NCBI RefSeq assembly: GCF_029504655.1
Contig: NZ_JAQFIL010000001.1
Coordinates: 2,423,001 to 2,487,000, forward strand
Direction: 5' to 3'
Origin: Catalinimonas alkaloidigena
Lineage (GTDB): Bacteria; Bacteroidota; Bacteroidia; Cytophagales; Cyclobacteriaceae
DNA length: 64,000 bases
Shown here: piece by piece, positions 55,405 through 63,946 of the stretch
Numbering within the stretch: position 1 is the stretch's first letter
Layout: the number at the start of each line of letters is the position of its first letter
Program-made: the position numbers and the translations under genes
Notes under the pieces: generated by a model
The model's database searches: none
Seen by the model: the letters and a program-made list of their open reading frames with translations, nothing else
Told to the model about the DNA's origin: nothing

Positions 55405-55785
55405 TCAATCCCTGAGCCGCAGATTATCTACACTGCTAGTCCACATCACGATCAGGCTAAGTAGGATCAGCGCTAATAAAGTGATTTCGTTGCCGGCAAG
55501 GGTGAACGTAAAATGGCTGAAGTCAAGACCGGAGCTTATTTGTAAGAAGCCAATGACAAGCAATAGGGTGAGCAGAAGTCGCATATTTTTGACAACTCTC
55601 CTGTCTTTTAACCTCTCAGCAGTACGTTTACTCCAAAGGGTATAAGCCGCCAGCAGTAGCGCGGCGCTTTTTGTCATGCTGAAAGCAGCACGCTGAAATG
55701 TAAAATTGCTAAGATCTATCTGGCTAAGTGCTGAAATTAACAATAGCACGATGCCCAGACTCATTACATACCTCAGGTTGTTCAT
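55405..55785 (-). CDS. Small multi-span membrane protein of unknown function
   Basis: The 126-residue protein has four predicted membrane helices, starting with YVMSLGIVLLLISALSQI and ending LALILLSLIVMWTSS. Short polar loops contain two repeats of the type IDLSNFTFQ and LDFSHFTFT, which suggest an internal duplication of a two-helix unit. No family was recognised. It lies downstream of the broken rhodopsin locus on the same strand but is separated by a terminator, so it is probably a separate transcript. Confidence 0.6.
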   Translation of the reverse strand: MNNLRYVMSLGIVLLLISALSQIDLSNFTFQRAAFSMTKSAALLLAAYTLWSKRTAERLKDRRVVKNMRLLLTLLLVIGFLQISSGLDFSHFTFTLAGNEITLLALILLSLIVMWTSSVDNLRLRD

Positions 55786-55815
55786 AATATATGGTTTGGA
55801 TACCGCCTAATATAA

Positions 55816-55855
55816 AAGGTGTATACACTAAAAGCAAGCTAAGTGTATACACCTT
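55816..55855 (-). terminator. Terminator downstream of the rhodopsin locus
   Basis: A perfect 14-bp inverted repeat (AAGGTGTATACACT 55816-55829 with AGTGTATACACCTT 55842-55855) and a 12-nt loop. On the minus strand it is followed by a short T-run, so it fits a terminator for the minus-strand rhodopsin gene that ends at 55930. Confidence 0.65.
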
Positions 55856-55929
55856 ATGGAGGGGTTCTGCTGATGCAGAAAATAAAGGTGAGCTGTTTAC
55901 AAAAATTTGAACTCGTTTTTCATAAAACC

Positions 55930-56791
55930 TTAGTTGAGCACCTTATCCTTGCTGGCCATTTTCTCATAATTATAACCTTCCGCCTTACTTAAATGCTGAG
56001 CAACTACGGTCAGTAATACACCATAGACCACTTTTGAAGATACATCAGCAAGCGTATAGATAATCTCACGGGCTACTACTCCGGTTTCATTAAAGAGCGC
56101 GCCATTGATTCCGGCCAGATGTGGCATCAGGTAGGCACCGGGATAAAGCATCCAGGAGACTACAAACAGCCACCAGATGGCATTTAATGTTTTTTGGGCA
56201 GGCAAAGGGATCCCTTCTTTCCCTCGTTAATTACTTTGCGCATCAGCCAGAGGATATGCACGAAGAAAACCGTAGATACCGCACCCCAGATGGCAAATCT
56301 TGGGAGGTTAGTTACCTCATAAAATTGTCCGATGTATCCGGTAATGATCATGAATCCTCCTGAAATCCAGAACTGGTTACGTACGCTGGAGAACTTGCTT
56401 TTAGTAAGAGAGACTACAAATAAGACCTGAAACAGGAGCATAGGTACATCTATCAACCAATTGAGATAGCGATAGCCGTTATTGAACAGATCCGCACCCG
56501 GAGCTAAAAGTACTTTCCCCTTTCCATGTCAAAAACAAAAGCCGTAGTCCAGTTCTGTGCCTGAACGTACAGCAATAGCGAAGCTGAAACCATCACTACT
56601 ACAGAAAGGATGGAGGAGGTTCTGTAGCGGGGCGCTACCTGTTTGATGGTAAGTACAAAGTACAAGAGACCCGCAAACATCACGGCATAACCTAATGTGA
56701 GTACGTGTGATACCATTTGGTAAGCCATCTCTGAATATCCCTGCTCCAGTCCTACATAATTTTCAAAAGTCGCATTACCTAATTGTTCCAT
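55930..56791 (-). pseudogene. NDQ-type (sodium-pump, KR2-like) rhodopsin broken by two single-base losses
   Basis: Three overlapping minus-strand frames together spell one 287-residue microbial rhodopsin. It starts MEQLGNATFENYVGLEQGYS and reaches helix C as GYRYLNWLIDVPMLLFQ. The pump motif is N111, D115 and Q122, matching N112, D116 and Q123 of KR2; Arg108 also aligns. Helix G carries LADVSSKVVYGVLL with Asp250 and the retinal lysine Lys254 (KR2 Asp251, Lys255). The frame is lost at 56506-56509 (an A-run of four where five would restore it) and at 56212-56214 (a C-run of three where four would). Apart from these, the sequence looks under full coding constraint. Decay may be very recent, or these may be assembly errors. 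Confidence 0.93.
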
Positions 56792-56849
56792 ATTTGTGTA
56801 GATTATAGTGGTATTAGTGAATCATATCAATAACATACAATGGTATTTT

Positions 56850-56895
56850 GCTTATTTTGTTTAATTAAAATAATTAAAAATGAAACAAAATAAGC
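56850..56895. promoter_or_regulatory. Perfect 13-bp inverted repeat upstream of the rhodopsin gene
   Basis: GCTTATTTTGTTT (56850-56862) is exactly the reverse complement of AAACAAAATAAGC (56883-56895), with 20 AT-rich bases between. It lies 59 bp before the rhodopsin start and 188 bp before the next plus-strand gene. The size and position fit an operator for a dimeric regulator, but no regulator gene is adjacent. Confidence 0.5.
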
Positions 56896-57083
56896 ATGAT
56901 TATTCTCAGCGATTAGCTGATATTGAACTTCTTGCGAACTATACATACTAACAAATTGGTGGCTAAGCGCTCGTTATTCACCATAAAAGGCTGCCCTGAC
57001 ATAGTACTGCTTTGGAGAATACTTAGTATCTTCATCAAGCAATGCAATTACCATTATGAATGAGTAAAAACTAACCAGCGCCC

Positions 57084-58001
57084 ATGTTCGGATTAGAAGT
57101 ACTGGAAGTAGTTATCGGATTAATCTTTGTCTACCTGCTGCTAAGTCTCCTGGCCACCACCCTCAATGAGATGGTGATGAAGTGGCTCTATTCCCGAGGC
57201 ACTAACCTGAAGATTGCTTTGCAGACGATGCTCAATGATGATGGCAATGAAGATGTACTTTGTCATAAGTTTTTTGAGCATCCACTGATCCAAAAGCTCA
57301 GGAGGAAAGAAAAGGGAAGCTTTCCTTCTTACATCAGTAACCAATATTTTTCAAAAGTAATACTGGAGTTACTCTACGCCGAAGAGGGAGGAACTCTGGA
57401 TAAGGTCAAAGAAGGTATTGGTCGTCTTCCTGAGGGAAAGACCAAAGAAGTATTACACTCATTTCTGTCAGAGGCAGAAGGAAATCTGGAGCAATTCAAG
57501 AAAAATCTGGAAGCATGGTATGAGGAAATGATGATGCAGGCTACCTCCTGGTACAAGGCAAGAGTACAGGTCATACTTTTTTTCCTGGGGCTGGTCATCA
57601 GTATAGTACTCAACGCTGATACTTTTAAGGTAGCCAAGAAGCTGTCGGTTGATCCTGAAGCCAGAACCGCTATCATCACGCAGGCAGAAGCATTTATGGA
57701 AAGTCAGGAGGGGCGACGAGTAGCTGCAACTGAGATGAACATGGATAGCTTACACAGACAAATCTATTATCTTATTGAAGAAGAAATCAGTATGAGTTCG
57801 TCGGCACTAGGTATGGGCTGGAATAAAGCGAATTATCCACCCATTATGTTAGGTGAACTAGCGCTTTGGGGATGGTTACGTGCGATTCCTGGCTGGATCG
57901 TAACTGCCCTTGCCATTACTTTAGGCGCTCCCTTCTGGTTTGACTTACTCAAACGGCTGATGACAGTACGTGCGGATGGGAAAGCTCCTAAAGAAGAGTA
58001 A
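57084..58001 (+). CDS. Membrane protein of unknown function, first gene of the App1 block
   Basis: The 305-residue protein has an N-terminal membrane helix (residues 5-27, VLEVVIGLIFVYLLLSLLAT) and a central helix near 162-180 (VILFFLGLVISIVLNADTF). A C-terminal helix near 265-290 (AIPGWIVTALAITLGAPFWF) is followed by DLLKRLM. The N-terminal part is a cytoplasmic-looking helical domain (ALQTMLNDDGNED, then LVEE-type acid runs). The GAPFWFDLL ending is frequent in uncharacterised bacterial membrane proteins. It precedes a second unknown gene and two App1-type phosphatases on the same strand, with gaps of 106, 105 and 2 bp. Confidence 0.65.
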   Translation: MFGLEVLEVVIGLIFVYLLLSLLATTLNEMVMKWLYSRGTNLKIALQTMLNDDGNEDVLCHKFFEHPLIQKLRRKEKGSFPSYISNQYFSKVILELLYAEEGGTLDKVKEGIGRLPEGKTKEVLHSFLSEAEGNLEQFKKNLEAWYEEMMMQATSWYKARVQVILFFLGLVISIVLNADTFKVAKKLSVDPEARTAIITQAEAFMESQEGRRVAATEMNMDSLHRQIYYLIEEEISMSSSALGMGWNKANYPPIMLGELALWGWLRAIPGWIVTALAITLGAPFWFDLLKRLMTVRADGKAPKEE

Positions 58002-58107
58002 TGTAATGATGTTAAGACCCTGCTTTTATAGGCCTCATCTTGTACGTGCCAGTAGTTTAATGCCGTGAAAACACCACACCAGAATCAAATAACCCAAATA
58101 CCAAACT

Positions 58108-58764
58108 ATGATATTTCAAATCAAGCTTAAAAGTATTACCATTATTGAAAATGGGAAAGTGAGTGAGGGTGAAGGAAATAACCTGCTTTCTATGTCACTC
58201 ATTTATCCAAATCCACAAATGCAGGCACCTACCACTGTTATGGAAGTGCAATTACAAGACAATAAAACATTAGATCTGGCAGGCATACCTCTGAAAGATC
58301 AGGTCATTTTTAAGGGGCCTATCGTTGGAGAGTCAGGGATAGATGTGGAGATCAGTGCTATTGAAAAGCAGGATAAAATCGCAGCATTGCTACACAGGGT
58401 TTTTGGCCAGGCAGTAAATGGTGCCCTAAACCTCATTCCCGGAGGAGGGGTTGTTTCATTAATTACCTCTGCTGCGCGGAATACACTGGCATCGGTTTTT
58501 GATCAGACAGCTCCCAAAGAAAGGCTTCATAAGATTGGAAAAGGGTATATGTCTCTTCATAAAAATACCCCTGAAGGGGATTTTGTAGTACAACTTAGTG
58601 TACCGGAAGAAGTGAAGCTCATTCAATCATTCATTAATGAACAGGGGCAGCGGGCAACTAAAACCATCACCTTACCTAAAGGCTTTGCTAATGCAATGGT
58701 GGTTTTTGATATCAAAAAATTTCCTCTGAGTCAAGGCAGTGGTTCTGAAGGAATGATCGCATAA
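58108..58764 (+). CDS. Hypothetical protein in the App1 block
   Basis: The 218-residue protein has no signal peptide. It starts MIFQIKLKSITIIENGKVSE and appears mostly beta-stranded (LSMSLIYPNPQMQAPTTVME). A hydrophobic, glycine-rich segment lies near residues 93-125 (VFGQAVNGALNLIPGGGVVS). The C-terminus contains ATKTITLPKGFANAMVVFDI. The family was not recognised. It sits between a membrane protein and tandem App1 phosphatases, and its strand-rich fold suggests a small effector or lipid-binding partner; this is speculative. Confidence 0.6.
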   Translation: MIFQIKLKSITIIENGKVSEGEGNNLLSMSLIYPNPQMQAPTTVMEVQLQDNKTLDLAGIPLKDQVIFKGPIVGESGIDVEISAIEKQDKIAALLHRVFGQAVNGALNLIPGGGVVSLITSAARNTLASVFDQTAPKERLHKIGKGYMSLHKNTPEGDFVVQLSVPEEVKLIQSFINEQGQRATKTITLPKGFANAMVVFDIKKFPLSQGSGSEGMIA

Positions 58765-58869
58765 GTGTGCTGGGCTTAAAATAAGTATGTAAAAGCTAAT
58801 CTTGTTTTTTTTACTCTTTGAAGAAAACAAATGCTCAAGCTGAGGACTTGTATTAACAAATATTTTTTT

Positions 58870-59994
58870 ATGACAACACTATCCAATTTTTTGTTAAAGT
58901 CTTTAAGTGCGGTAGAAACCGTATATGACCAGTCTTCATTTTACGTCAAGAAGAAACTGAGCTTACTAGATCCGCTCATCATTCAAGCATATTTTGGTTT
59001 TGGCAATACTGAAAAAGTACTCATTACCGGCCGTGTGCTGGAGGCGGAAGGACAAAAACCACCGCAGGAAGGCGCTAGCCTATGGGAAAATATTCAGACC
59101 ATGTATCGCCGCTATGAAAGTGATGAGATTCCCCATGTACGCGTGAAAATCTTCTTTCAAGGGCTTGAACAGGTTGTAAAGACTGATAGTGAGGGCTATT
59201 TTCATGTGATGCTGGAAGGTTTTGAATTAGAAGATAGCCCGGAGGAGTGGTACGATATATACTTTGAATTACTGGATGAGGTGTATCCGGAACAGGGTGA
59301 AGTAAAAGGGCAGGGCAAGGTGCTGATTCCCAATAAGAGTGAATACGGTGTCATATCAGATGTAGATGACACTATTCTGGTTTCCCGCTCATCTGATTTA
59401 ATCAAAAAAGCCCAGCTTACCTTTTTCAATAATGCACGCACGAGGACACCCTTCAAAGGAGTCTCAGCCTTTTATCAGTCATTGTATGCAGGAAGTGACG
59501 GAAAACAGCATAATCCAATCTTTTATGTATCCAGTAGCCCCTGGAACCTGTATGAGCTTCTGGAGTATTTTTGTGAAGTTCATGAGATCCCTAAAGGGCC
59601 GTTCTTGTTAAGAGGAATTGGTATAGACAAGGATACTTTCATCAAAAGCGGACATGGAAAGCATAAGATCATCCAGATTACCACACTTTTCCTGCTTTAT
59701 CCTGACATGCAATTCATACTGATAGGTGATAGTGGGCAAAAAGACCCTGAGATCTACGAATTTTTGAGTAGAAAGTATCCTTCTCACATCAAAGCCATAT
59801 ATATTCGTGATGTTACCCATGACAAAAGGGATAAAGAGGTGCGCGAAATTGCAAAGCAGGTAAAATCCAGAGGCATTGATATGGTGCTGGCCGAAGATAC
59901 CAGCGTGCCGGCAATCCACGCTTTAGAGCAGGGGTTAGTTACTCAGGAGAGTGTAGAGCATTTGATGGATGCTATCAAACAGGAAGATAAATAA
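58870..59994 (+). CDS. App1-domain (DUF2183) phosphatase, copy 1
   Basis: The start at 58870 (MTTLSNFLLKSLSAVETV) is preferred; the frame runs 39 bp further upstream. With that start it has about 374 residues. A beta-rich N-terminal region with VLITGRVLE and TDSEGYFHVMLEG precedes the HAD-like App1 domain. Catalytic motifs are the DxDxT-type SDVDDTILVSRS (Asp177, Asp179 in the longer frame), FYVSSSPWNLYELL, a conserved lysine region, and LIGDSGQKDPEIY. Yeast App1 is a phosphatidate phosphatase, and bacterial members are uncharacterised. It is tandem with a paralogue 2 bp downstream. Confidence 0.88.
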   Translation: MTTLSNFLLKSLSAVETVYDQSSFYVKKKLSLLDPLIIQAYFGFGNTEKVLITGRVLEAEGQKPPQEGASLWENIQTMYRRYESDEIPHVRVKIFFQGLEQVVKTDSEGYFHVMLEGFELEDSPEEWYDIYFELLDEVYPEQGEVKGQGKVLIPNKSEYGVISDVDDTILVSRSSDLIKKAQLTFFNNARTRTPFKGVSAFYQSLYAGSDGKQHNPIFYVSSSPWNLYELLEYFCEVHEIPKGPFLLRGIGIDKDTFIKSGHGKHKIIQITTLFLLYPDMQFILIGDSGQKDPEIYEFLSRKYPSHIKAIYIRDVTHDKRDKEVREIAKQVKSRGIDMVLAEDTSVPAIHALEQGLVTQESVEHLMDAIKQEDK

Positions 59995-59996
59995 GT

Positions 59997-61130
59997 GTGA
60001 ATCCAAAAAATATTTTTCTAAAACTACTTAATCAGTCGGAATCACATTTTGACAGTTGGAGACTGAACCGAAGAATTCGTAAAGGGAAGCTGGGGGAGGT
60101 AGTCATTTTCCCGTATTGCGGTTATGGTAATGAAAATAAGATTACCATCAGGGGTAGAGTGATGGAACACAATGGTTTGGCAAAACCTGATTTTAACGAT
60201 AGTACCTGGACCAACATCAAAGCGATGGTCCGTCGCTATATGAGTCGTGAAATTCCTTTTGTCAGTATCAAAGCTCATTTCCAGGGCTCTCAAGAAATCA
60301 TCAGAGCAGATGATGAAGGATATTTTCATCTGGAGACCAGCTTTCATGCACCTATAGATGATAATCGGCTCTGGCATACAGTCAACTTCAAGTTATTAGA
60401 CGAACTTTATCCCGAAACCCGAGAGATCACTGGTGTAGGCGAAGTGATGATCCCTGATAAAAAGTCTCATTTCGGAGTAATATCAGATATAGACGATACC
60501 ATTCTGATTTCTAAAACTACGCATAGAATTGAGATCATACGCATGGCGATGACAAATAATGCTAAAACAAGAATGCCATTTAAAGGTGTTTCCGCATTCT
60601 ACAATGCATTACAAAAGGGTAAAGATGGTAAGCAACATAATCCCATTTTTTATGTGTCTAGCAGCCCCTGGAATATGTACGACATGCTAGCTGACTTTTT
60701 TGCCCATAACAATATACCCAAGGGGCCGATTCTTCTCAGGGATATTGGAATTAGTGAAACTAAGTTCATCAAAGAAAGACATGCAAGCCATAAACTGGAA
60801 AAAATCAGGAGGATACTTTCATTCTATCCCAGACTGAAATTCTTGTTGATTGGTGATAGCGGGCAGCATGATCCTGAAATTTACCAGCAAGTAGTAGAAG
60901 AATATCCTAACAGGGTATTGGCTATCTACATTCGTGATGTGAGTACTGCCAGGCGCAATGAAGAAGTGAAACTAATTTCTTCACAGCTCGCTAAGAAAGG
61001 GGTAGATCTTATCATGAAGCAGGATACCAGCCAGGCTGCTACCCATGCAGAGCATAATGGCTATATACAGACAGGAAGTAGTAAAATCATCAGGAGAGAA
61101 CTTGCTAAGGACTTAACCGGTCTATCGTGA
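59997..61130 (+). CDS. App1-domain (DUF2183) phosphatase, copy 2
   Basis: The 377-residue protein starts at a GTG at 59997, only 2 bp after the stop of copy 1, so translational coupling is likely. The layout matches copy 1: an N-terminal beta region with ITIRGRVMEHNG and RADDEGYFHLETS, then App1 motifs SDIDDTILISKT (Asp164, Asp166), FYVSSSPWNMYDML and LIGDSGQHDPEIY. The two are clear paralogues and diverge mainly outside the motifs. Both end with a DTSQAATHAEHN/EDTSVPAIHALEQ type segment. The N-terminal region may bind a lipid or carbohydrate; substrate unknown. Confidence 0.88.
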   Translation: MNPKNIFLKLLNQSESHFDSWRLNRRIRKGKLGEVVIFPYCGYGNENKITIRGRVMEHNGLAKPDFNDSTWTNIKAMVRRYMSREIPFVSIKAHFQGSQEIIRADDEGYFHLETSFHAPIDDNRLWHTVNFKLLDELYPETREITGVGEVMIPDKKSHFGVISDIDDTILISKTTHRIEIIRMAMTNNAKTRMPFKGVSAFYNALQKGKDGKQHNPIFYVSSSPWNMYDMLADFFAHNNIPKGPILLRDIGISETKFIKERHASHKLEKIRRILSFYPRLKFLLIGDSGQHDPEIYQQVVEEYPNRVLAIYIRDVSTARRNEEVKLISSQLAKKGVDLIMKQDTSQAATHAEHNGYIQTGSSKIIRRELAKDLTGLS

Positions 61131-61146
61131 GATTACAGTGGGAAGC

Positions 61147-61539
61147 TTATTGATTACCAAGCCTGTCTTTTACATATTCTATATTTGTCTTCCCATGAGG
61201 AGTAGGTTTTCCCTTTTCATCAAGATTAACCATCACTATTTTATCAATAGAGAGGATTTCCTTTCTGGTCATTTTATTACGAACCAGGCAGCGCACCGTT
61301 AGTGAAGTTTTACCGAAAGACACAGGTTCTATCCCGATCTCAATAATGTCGCCGACAATGGCTGAGCTTATGAAGTTGATCTCAGAAATATACTTGGTTA
61401 CCACATGCTGATTTTCCAGCTGTATGATCGCATAAAGGGCGGCTTCCTCATCAATCCATTGGAGTAACCTGCCTCCAAAGAGTGTTTTGTTAGGATTTAA
61501 GTCTTCAGGTTTTACCCATTTTCTGGTATGGAAATTCAT
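61147..61539 (-). CDS. Acyl-CoA thioesterase (hotdog fold, YciA type)
   Basis: A hotdog-fold thioesterase of 130 residues. The catalytic-type region is LNPNKTLFGGRLLQWIDEEAA, where the Asn/Gly/Asp pattern follows YciA/BACH enzymes. SEINFISSAIVGDIIEIGIE and GKTSLTVRCLVRNKMT complete the fold. It would hydrolyse fatty acyl-CoA thioesters in the cytoplasm. The gene is convergent with the second App1 gene, 16 bp away. Its substrate chain length cannot be read from sequence. Confidence 0.85.
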   Translation of the reverse strand: MNFHTRKWVKPEDLNPNKTLFGGRLLQWIDEEAALYAIIQLENQHVVTKYISEINFISSAIVGDIIEIGIEPVSFGKTSLTVRCLVRNKMTRKEILSIDKIVMVNLDEKGKPTPHGKTNIEYVKDRLGNQ

Positions 61540-61956
61540 TCAATCTTTAATTTAAGCGTATAATGATTTTAATGAAGCATGTCTGCATTTAAAAAAAGGA
61601 TAAGCAGCTTCACTGCTTAATTCTACGTCCTAATAGCCAGATTCGTTTCTCCTTTACTTATAAGTTTAAAAGCTTTACAGTCATGAAAAGACAATTGCGA
61701 TATAGGTTATTACCCATTTCACGCTTGATTTACTACTTTAATAAATTAAAATAAATAGCTGACATTCAATGTTTTAAACAGTAGATGCTAAACTCTTTAT
61801 GCAAATAGTAGTTTAATAATCGTCTTGCAAAAAATGGAAAATGCTGATCCTATGTTGTTTTGCGATATGATATCTAGAAGCATTGAATTAGATTCAATAA
61901 ATAATTAAACTCAGCACTTAAATTTTTAGCCACCCTTTTACCAATACTAAACAATC
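61540..61956. other. Intergenic region of about 420 bp with no gene seen
   Basis: AT-rich sequence between divergent genes. A short hairpin (AAGCAG...CTGCTT, near 61600-61617) was the only structure noticed. No ORF or RNA gene was recognised. Confidence 0.5.
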
Positions 61957-62418
61957 ATGGATGTATTTGAACTCATCAGAAAAGGTGAATTAGAAGGTAT
62001 AAAGAAATTGATTGAGGAAGACCCAAACCTCATTGAAAAAAAAGACAATAAAGGCTTTCCACCCCTGATTATGGCAAGCTATAGCGATCAGTATGAAATA
62101 ACTCTTTTTTTGCTGAATGCGGGAGCAAAAGTTGATGCCCGAGATGCTGCGGGAAACACCGCATTGATGGGCGTATGTTTTAAAGGAAACCAGGATATAG
62201 CAAAGCTACTGCTGGAGCGAGGAGCTGACGTTAATGCCAGAAATCTGAGTGGAGGTACCGCATTGATCTATGCAGCTACTTTTGGACAGGAGGGAATTGC
62301 TGAGCTCCTACTGGAAAATGGGGCTGATAAAACGATCAAGGATTCTCAGGGACATACAGCTTATTCCTACGCCAATTCTAAAGGATTGTCACGTTTAGCT
62401 GAAGTACTAAAGGTATAG
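61957..62418 (+). CDS. Ankyrin repeat protein
   Basis: The 153-residue protein has about four ankyrin repeats and no signal peptide. Examples are GFPPLIMASYSDQYEITLFL, AAGNTALMGVCFKGNQDIAK and SGGTALIYAATFGQEGIAEL, each followed by LLLERGADVNARN-type turns. Ankyrin repeats mediate protein-protein binding, and no partner can be named. It is likely cytoplasmic and monocistronic, with a bidirectional terminator just after its stop. Confidence 0.88.
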   Translation: MDVFELIRKGELEGIKKLIEEDPNLIEKKDNKGFPPLIMASYSDQYEITLFLLNAGAKVDARDAAGNTALMGVCFKGNQDIAKLLLERGADVNARNLSGGTALIYAATFGQEGIAELLLENGADKTIKDSQGHTAYSYANSKGLSRLAEVLKV

Positions 62419-62424
62419 AATTAT

Positions 62425-62476
62425 AAAATCAGGCTCATGCCTATTAAACCAAATTAATACTGATGAGCCTGATTTT
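62425..62476. terminator. Bidirectional terminator between the ankyrin and NAD(P)H-binding genes
   Basis: A perfect 14-bp stem (AAAATCAGGCTCAT 62425-62438 with ATGAGCCTGATTTT 62463-62476) and a 24-nt loop, with A/T-runs on both sides. It serves convergent genes. Confidence 0.8.
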
Positions 62477-62495
62477 GCATGCTAAAATTTACTGA

Positions 62496-63137
62496 TTATA
62501 AGTTGTTAAGTGCTTTTTCAACTTCCATCTTACCACCTCCGATAATTTCAAATGTCTTACGGTAGGTATTCGGGTTTTCAATAGATTCTACAATAGATAG
62601 GGCGACATCAGAACGTGAGATCTGTCCTATTTTACCTTTCAGGCTTTCCTGAGCAATAATATGGTTAGTTTCCGGATCATTATTGAGCATGCCGGGGCGA
62701 ACTATGGTATAGTTAAGATTGCTTTTTTCTAATCTCTCTTCCGATTCCGCCTTAGCTTTCAGATAATGTTGAAGCTTCTCAGGACCCTCTTCGGGATGAT
62801 CTGTTCCCACGGAGCTTAAAAGAATAAATCTTTCAACACCATTTCTTTCGCATGATTCAATCATTTTGACTGCTCCATCTCTATCCACAGAGAGTGTTTT
62901 ATCTTCACCGGTGTTGGGACCAGAACCAGCTGCAAATATGACTGCCTCAGCTCCTTCTACTGCAAACTCTATGTCTCCTTCCAGATTCGCAACAAATGGT
63001 GTAGCGCCTAGTTTCTCCATTTCGTCAGACTGAGCGTCATCTCTGATCATGGCTAACACATTATGTTCTCTTTCAGTTAATAACTTAACGATTTGTAGCC
63101 CGGTTTTACCGTGTGCTCCTGCTACTAAAATATTCAT
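62496..63137 (-). CDS. NAD(P)H-binding atypical short-chain dehydrogenase-like protein
   Basis: The 213-residue protein has a Rossmann fold of the NAD(P)-binding/NmrA-like type, with MNILVAGAHGKTGLQIVKLL at the N-terminus. VIFAAGSGPNTGEDKTLSVD, RFILLSSVGTDHPEEGPEKL and NYTIVRPGMLNNDPETN follow. The family (YwnB-like) binds NAD(P)H and may act as an oxidoreductase or redox sensor. The exact substrate is not known. Its end shares the bidirectional terminator with the ankyrin gene. Confidence 0.85.
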   Translation of the reverse strand: MNILVAGAHGKTGLQIVKLLTEREHNVLAMIRDDAQSDEMEKLGATPFVANLEGDIEFAVEGAEAVIFAAGSGPNTGEDKTLSVDRDGAVKMIESCERNGVERFILLSSVGTDHPEEGPEKLQHYLKAKAESEERLEKSNLNYTIVRPGMLNNDPETNHIIAQESLKGKIGQISRSDVALSIVESIENPNTYRKTFEIIGGGKMEVEKALNNL

Positions 63138-63472
63138 AATACATTGGTTTAAATAAAAAAATAGCTATCTCAAAAAAATGTTTGTGAGATTTATGGTGTA
63201 ACACGAAGTTGCTTGTAATGTTAAAAGAAACTTCATAGATATTTATTTAGCCCGGAAGCTTAATGGAACATGCAAGGTCTTCTTTTTATTGTTACTGGTA
63301 AATAGAAGGAGATAACTCGTTTGTGGAGGGGGAATATAAAATATGAGATTGATTGGACTTTTTATCAAATTTGGGCACAAACAGATAATGTTCTTAAAAG
63401 ATTGCTCTTACTAAAAATATATCCTGTACAGGATCATCACTTATCAATACATATTACATTTTGTATATTATC
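63138..63472. other. Intergenic region of about 335 bp
   Basis: Divergent promoters are expected here. A 14-bp perfect palindrome, ATCCTGTACAGGAT, at 63421-63434 lies 39 bp before the downstream gene and may be an operator. No gene was seen in the rest. Confidence 0.45.
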
Positions 63473-63946
63473 ATGAGAATTAGCAATAGAAAATTATCAA
63501 TACTTTTGGCATCTGTCACATATATATTATTTGTCTCCTCAGTAGTACAGGCACAAGAACAAGCTAACATAGAGAAACTTGGTGTTGAAAGGGTAAATCC
63601 GGCAGATGTAAAGGCAGCAGAAGACATTGCTGATCAGATACTCACTAAAATGGCTGAAGGAAGTTATTATGAATTTAAAGAGGGTGAGGCCATACCTGAA
63701 ATTGTACAGTTGTTTACCAAGGACACCCAAAAGCAGGCATATCAGCAAATCAAAGCTCAGGTGGGCGAATATCTCTCTTCATTAGAATTCCAGGAAGCCT
63801 ATTCTCTCTCCCAGGGTGGCATGGAAGCAACCATATTTCGCTTCAAAGGTGATTTCTCCAAATCTGAGCCTGAAGTAAGGGTAGTTTTAGATCGTGATGA
63901 TAAACTAGCAGGCTTAAGAGTGTTGCCCTGGACTGATCAGTTGTAG
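63473..63946 (+). CDS. Secreted DUF3887-like protein of unknown function
   Basis: The start at 63473 (MRISNRKLSILLASVTYILF) gives a signal peptide ending near VVQAQ; the frame starts with a TTG 12 bp earlier. The mature part of about 130 residues is an alpha/beta domain like DUF3887: ADVKAAEDIADQILTKMAEG, then YLSSLEFQEAYSLSQGGMEA and VRVVLDRDDKLAGLRVLP. Such domains (NTF2-like) are found in periplasmic proteins linked to cell-surface functions. A palindromic site lies just upstream. The last 54 bp of the window hold nothing recognisable. Confidence 0.7.
   Translation: MRISNRKLSILLASVTYILFVSSVVQAQEQANIEKLGVERVNPADVKAAEDIADQILTKMAEGSYYEFKEGEAIPEIVQLFTKDTQKQAYQQIKAQVGEYLSSLEFQEAYSLSQGGMEATIFRFKGDFSKSEPEVRVVLDRDDKLAGLRVLPWTDQL

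Noticed and set aside
55930..56791. Programmed frameshifting as the default explanation for the rhodopsin breaks
   Set aside because: Both breaks could be crossed by a -1 shift, but two programmed events in one short gene with no stimulatory structures seen is less likely than indels or assembly errors.
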